From Lysobacterales bacterium (lineage in GTDB: Bacteria > Pseudomonadota > Gammaproteobacteria > Xanthomonadales > SZUA-36), in the NCBI GenBank assembly GCA_009692275.1, contig SHZL01000159.1:1-6457 (forward strand): a stretch of 6,457 nucleotides of DNA, in the 5' to 3' direction. Made by a program: the position numbers and the translations under genes. This document shows, in pieces, positions 6,048-6,457 of this stretch. Numbering within the stretch: position 1 is the stretch's first letter; each line of letters opens with the position of its first letter. The notes below the pieces were generated by a model. The model was given only the letters and a program-made list of their open reading frames with translations, was not told the origin of the DNA and searched no databases.

Positions 6048-6282
6048 CCGGGTTTTCTGCGCTTCCTTGCCCTGCTTGCTGCCGCTGGCGCTCTGCGCAC
6101 TTCTGCTGGTCGCCTGTGGCCAGAGCGGCCCGCTGACCCTGCCGGATAAAAGCCCACCCGTAGAGCAAAGCAATACGCAGGAGGCGGTGCCCGATGCCTC
6201 CCAGGACGGCGAGCCTGTTCCGGACGTCATACCGGAAGCGGTCCCGGATCCGGCACAAGTCCCCGAAGACGAATCCATCTAG
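6034..6282 (+). CDS. lptM: LptM (YifL-like) LPS-assembly lipoprotein
   Basis: Small outer-membrane lipoprotein of 82 residues. A hydrophobic signal peptide ends in the lipobox LVAC, with lipidation expected on Cys28. The mature protein begins CGQSGPLTLPDK, the hallmark CGxxGPLxxP segment of LptM/YifL/LppL proteins. E. coli LptM binds the LptD-LptE translocon and helps it mature to the state with correct disulfides. The remaining tail (about residues 38-82) is rich in Pro and acidic residues, with a single Lys, and carries three imperfect eight-residue repeats. E. coli YifL is shorter (67 residues, as I recall). ATG at 6034 is chosen because it places the signal peptide correctly; an upstream in-frame ATG at 5938 would lie wholly inside the esterase gene. 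Its position just before dapF matches the E. coli yifL-dapF arrangement; Pseudomonas has lysA in between. No ribosome binding site is apparent. Confidence 0.88.
   Translation: MTNVTRVFCASLPCLLPLALCALLLVACGQSGPLTLPDKSPPVEQSNTQEAVPDASQDGEPVPDVIPEAVPDPAQVPEDESI
6181..6258 (+). repeat. Three imperfect 24-base in-frame repeats in the lptM tail
   Basis: Units start at 6181, 6211 and 6235 and encode EAVPDASQ, EPVPDVIP and EAVPDPAQ. The core E-x-V-P-D is kept in all three, and a fourth partial copy, VPED, follows. The first two units are separated by six bases (Asp-Gly) and the last two are adjacent. Codon choice differs between units, so they are old or selected at protein level rather than a recent duplication. 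Confidence 0.6.
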
Positions 6283-6284
6283 CT

Positions 6285-6457
6285 TTGAAAGGCCCTGGCT
6301 TCACCTTTCACAAAATGCACGGCGCCGGCAATGATTTCGTACTGCTGGACCTGCGAACCCAGTCAGTAAACCTGGATGCCGAATTGTCCGGCAAACTGGC
6401 CAATCGCCGCCTGGGCATAGGCTGCGACCAGATACTGGTGCTGCACCCTCCCCGGCA
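6285..6457 (+). CDS. dapF: Diaminopimelate epimerase (5' part only), probable TTG start
   Basis: DapF converts LL- to meso-diaminopimelate for lysine and peptidoglycan synthesis, in the cytosol, without a cofactor, using two cysteines. Only the first 57 codons are inside the window. The diagnostic segments are FTFHKMHGAGNDFVLLD (residues 6-22) and RRLGIGCDQILVLHPP (about 41-56), matching the KMHGLGNDF and GVGFDQLL regions of the family. Both catalytic cysteines lie beyond the right edge. The only in-frame ATG (6315) would begin at MHGAGNDF and delete the first beta strand. TTG at 6285, 2 bases after the lptM stop, gives MKGPGFTFHKMHG, close to the usual N-terminus, so I take TTG as the start. 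No strong ribosome binding site precedes it, which suggests translational coupling to lptM. Identity is secure; the start is inferred. Confidence 0.93.
   Translation, partial: MKGPGFTFHKMHGAGNDFVLLDLRTQSVNLDAELSGKLANRRLGIGCDQILVLHPPR

Noticed and set aside
5904..6278. 124-codon minus-strand frame opposite lptM, rich in Gly, Ser and Thr
   Set aside because: The plus strand encodes a recognisable lipoprotein with a lipobox. The minus frame is its shadow and overlaps the esterase gene.

Overview
This window is chromosomal housekeeping DNA from a gammaproteobacterium, moderately GC-rich by eye. The gene order hemY-hemX-hemD-hemC-algR-algZ is the one known from Pseudomonas and relatives. The presence of LptM (a gammaproteobacterial LPS-assembly lipoprotein) and dapF nearby fits the same group. 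I cannot name a genus. The protein sequences are clearly diverged from P. aeruginosa, and the flanking genes differ: argH is absent beside algZ, and lysA is absent between lptM and dapF.

Layout: positions 1-6016 hold seven genes on the minus strand. In transcription order they are an alpha/beta-hydrolase carboxylesterase, the AlgZ/FimS-type sensor kinase, the AlgR-type LytTR response regulator, hemC, hemD, hemX and the 5' part of hemY, which runs off the left edge. The junctions are tight (gaps of 2, 14, 25, 9 and 4 bases, then a 4-base overlap), so the set looks like one transcription unit. Positions 6034-6457 hold two plus-strand genes, lptM and the 5' end of dapF. Only 17 bases separate the divergent starts of the esterase and lptM. 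No stretch above 300 bases lacks a gene. I saw no RNA genes, insertion sequences, CRISPR arrays or convincing terminators.

How the genes work together: HemC and HemD carry out consecutive steps of tetrapyrrole synthesis (porphobilinogen to hydroxymethylbilane to uroporphyrinogen III). HemX and HemY are membrane-anchored partners whose biochemical roles are not settled. AlgZ/AlgR is a two-component pair that in Pseudomonas controls surface and virulence traits. The esterase lies just upstream of algZ and may be co-expressed with it. LptM assists maturation of the LptDE LPS translocon, and DapF makes meso-diaminopimelate for peptidoglycan and lysine.

I found no undescribed system here. The points worth checking are several non-ATG starts (hemC, algR, dapF), a very compressed divergent promoter region, a kinase ATP lid that lacks the usual Asp-containing motif, a HemD with a degenerate motif, a repeat-bearing acidic tail on LptM, and the esterase-algZ junction.
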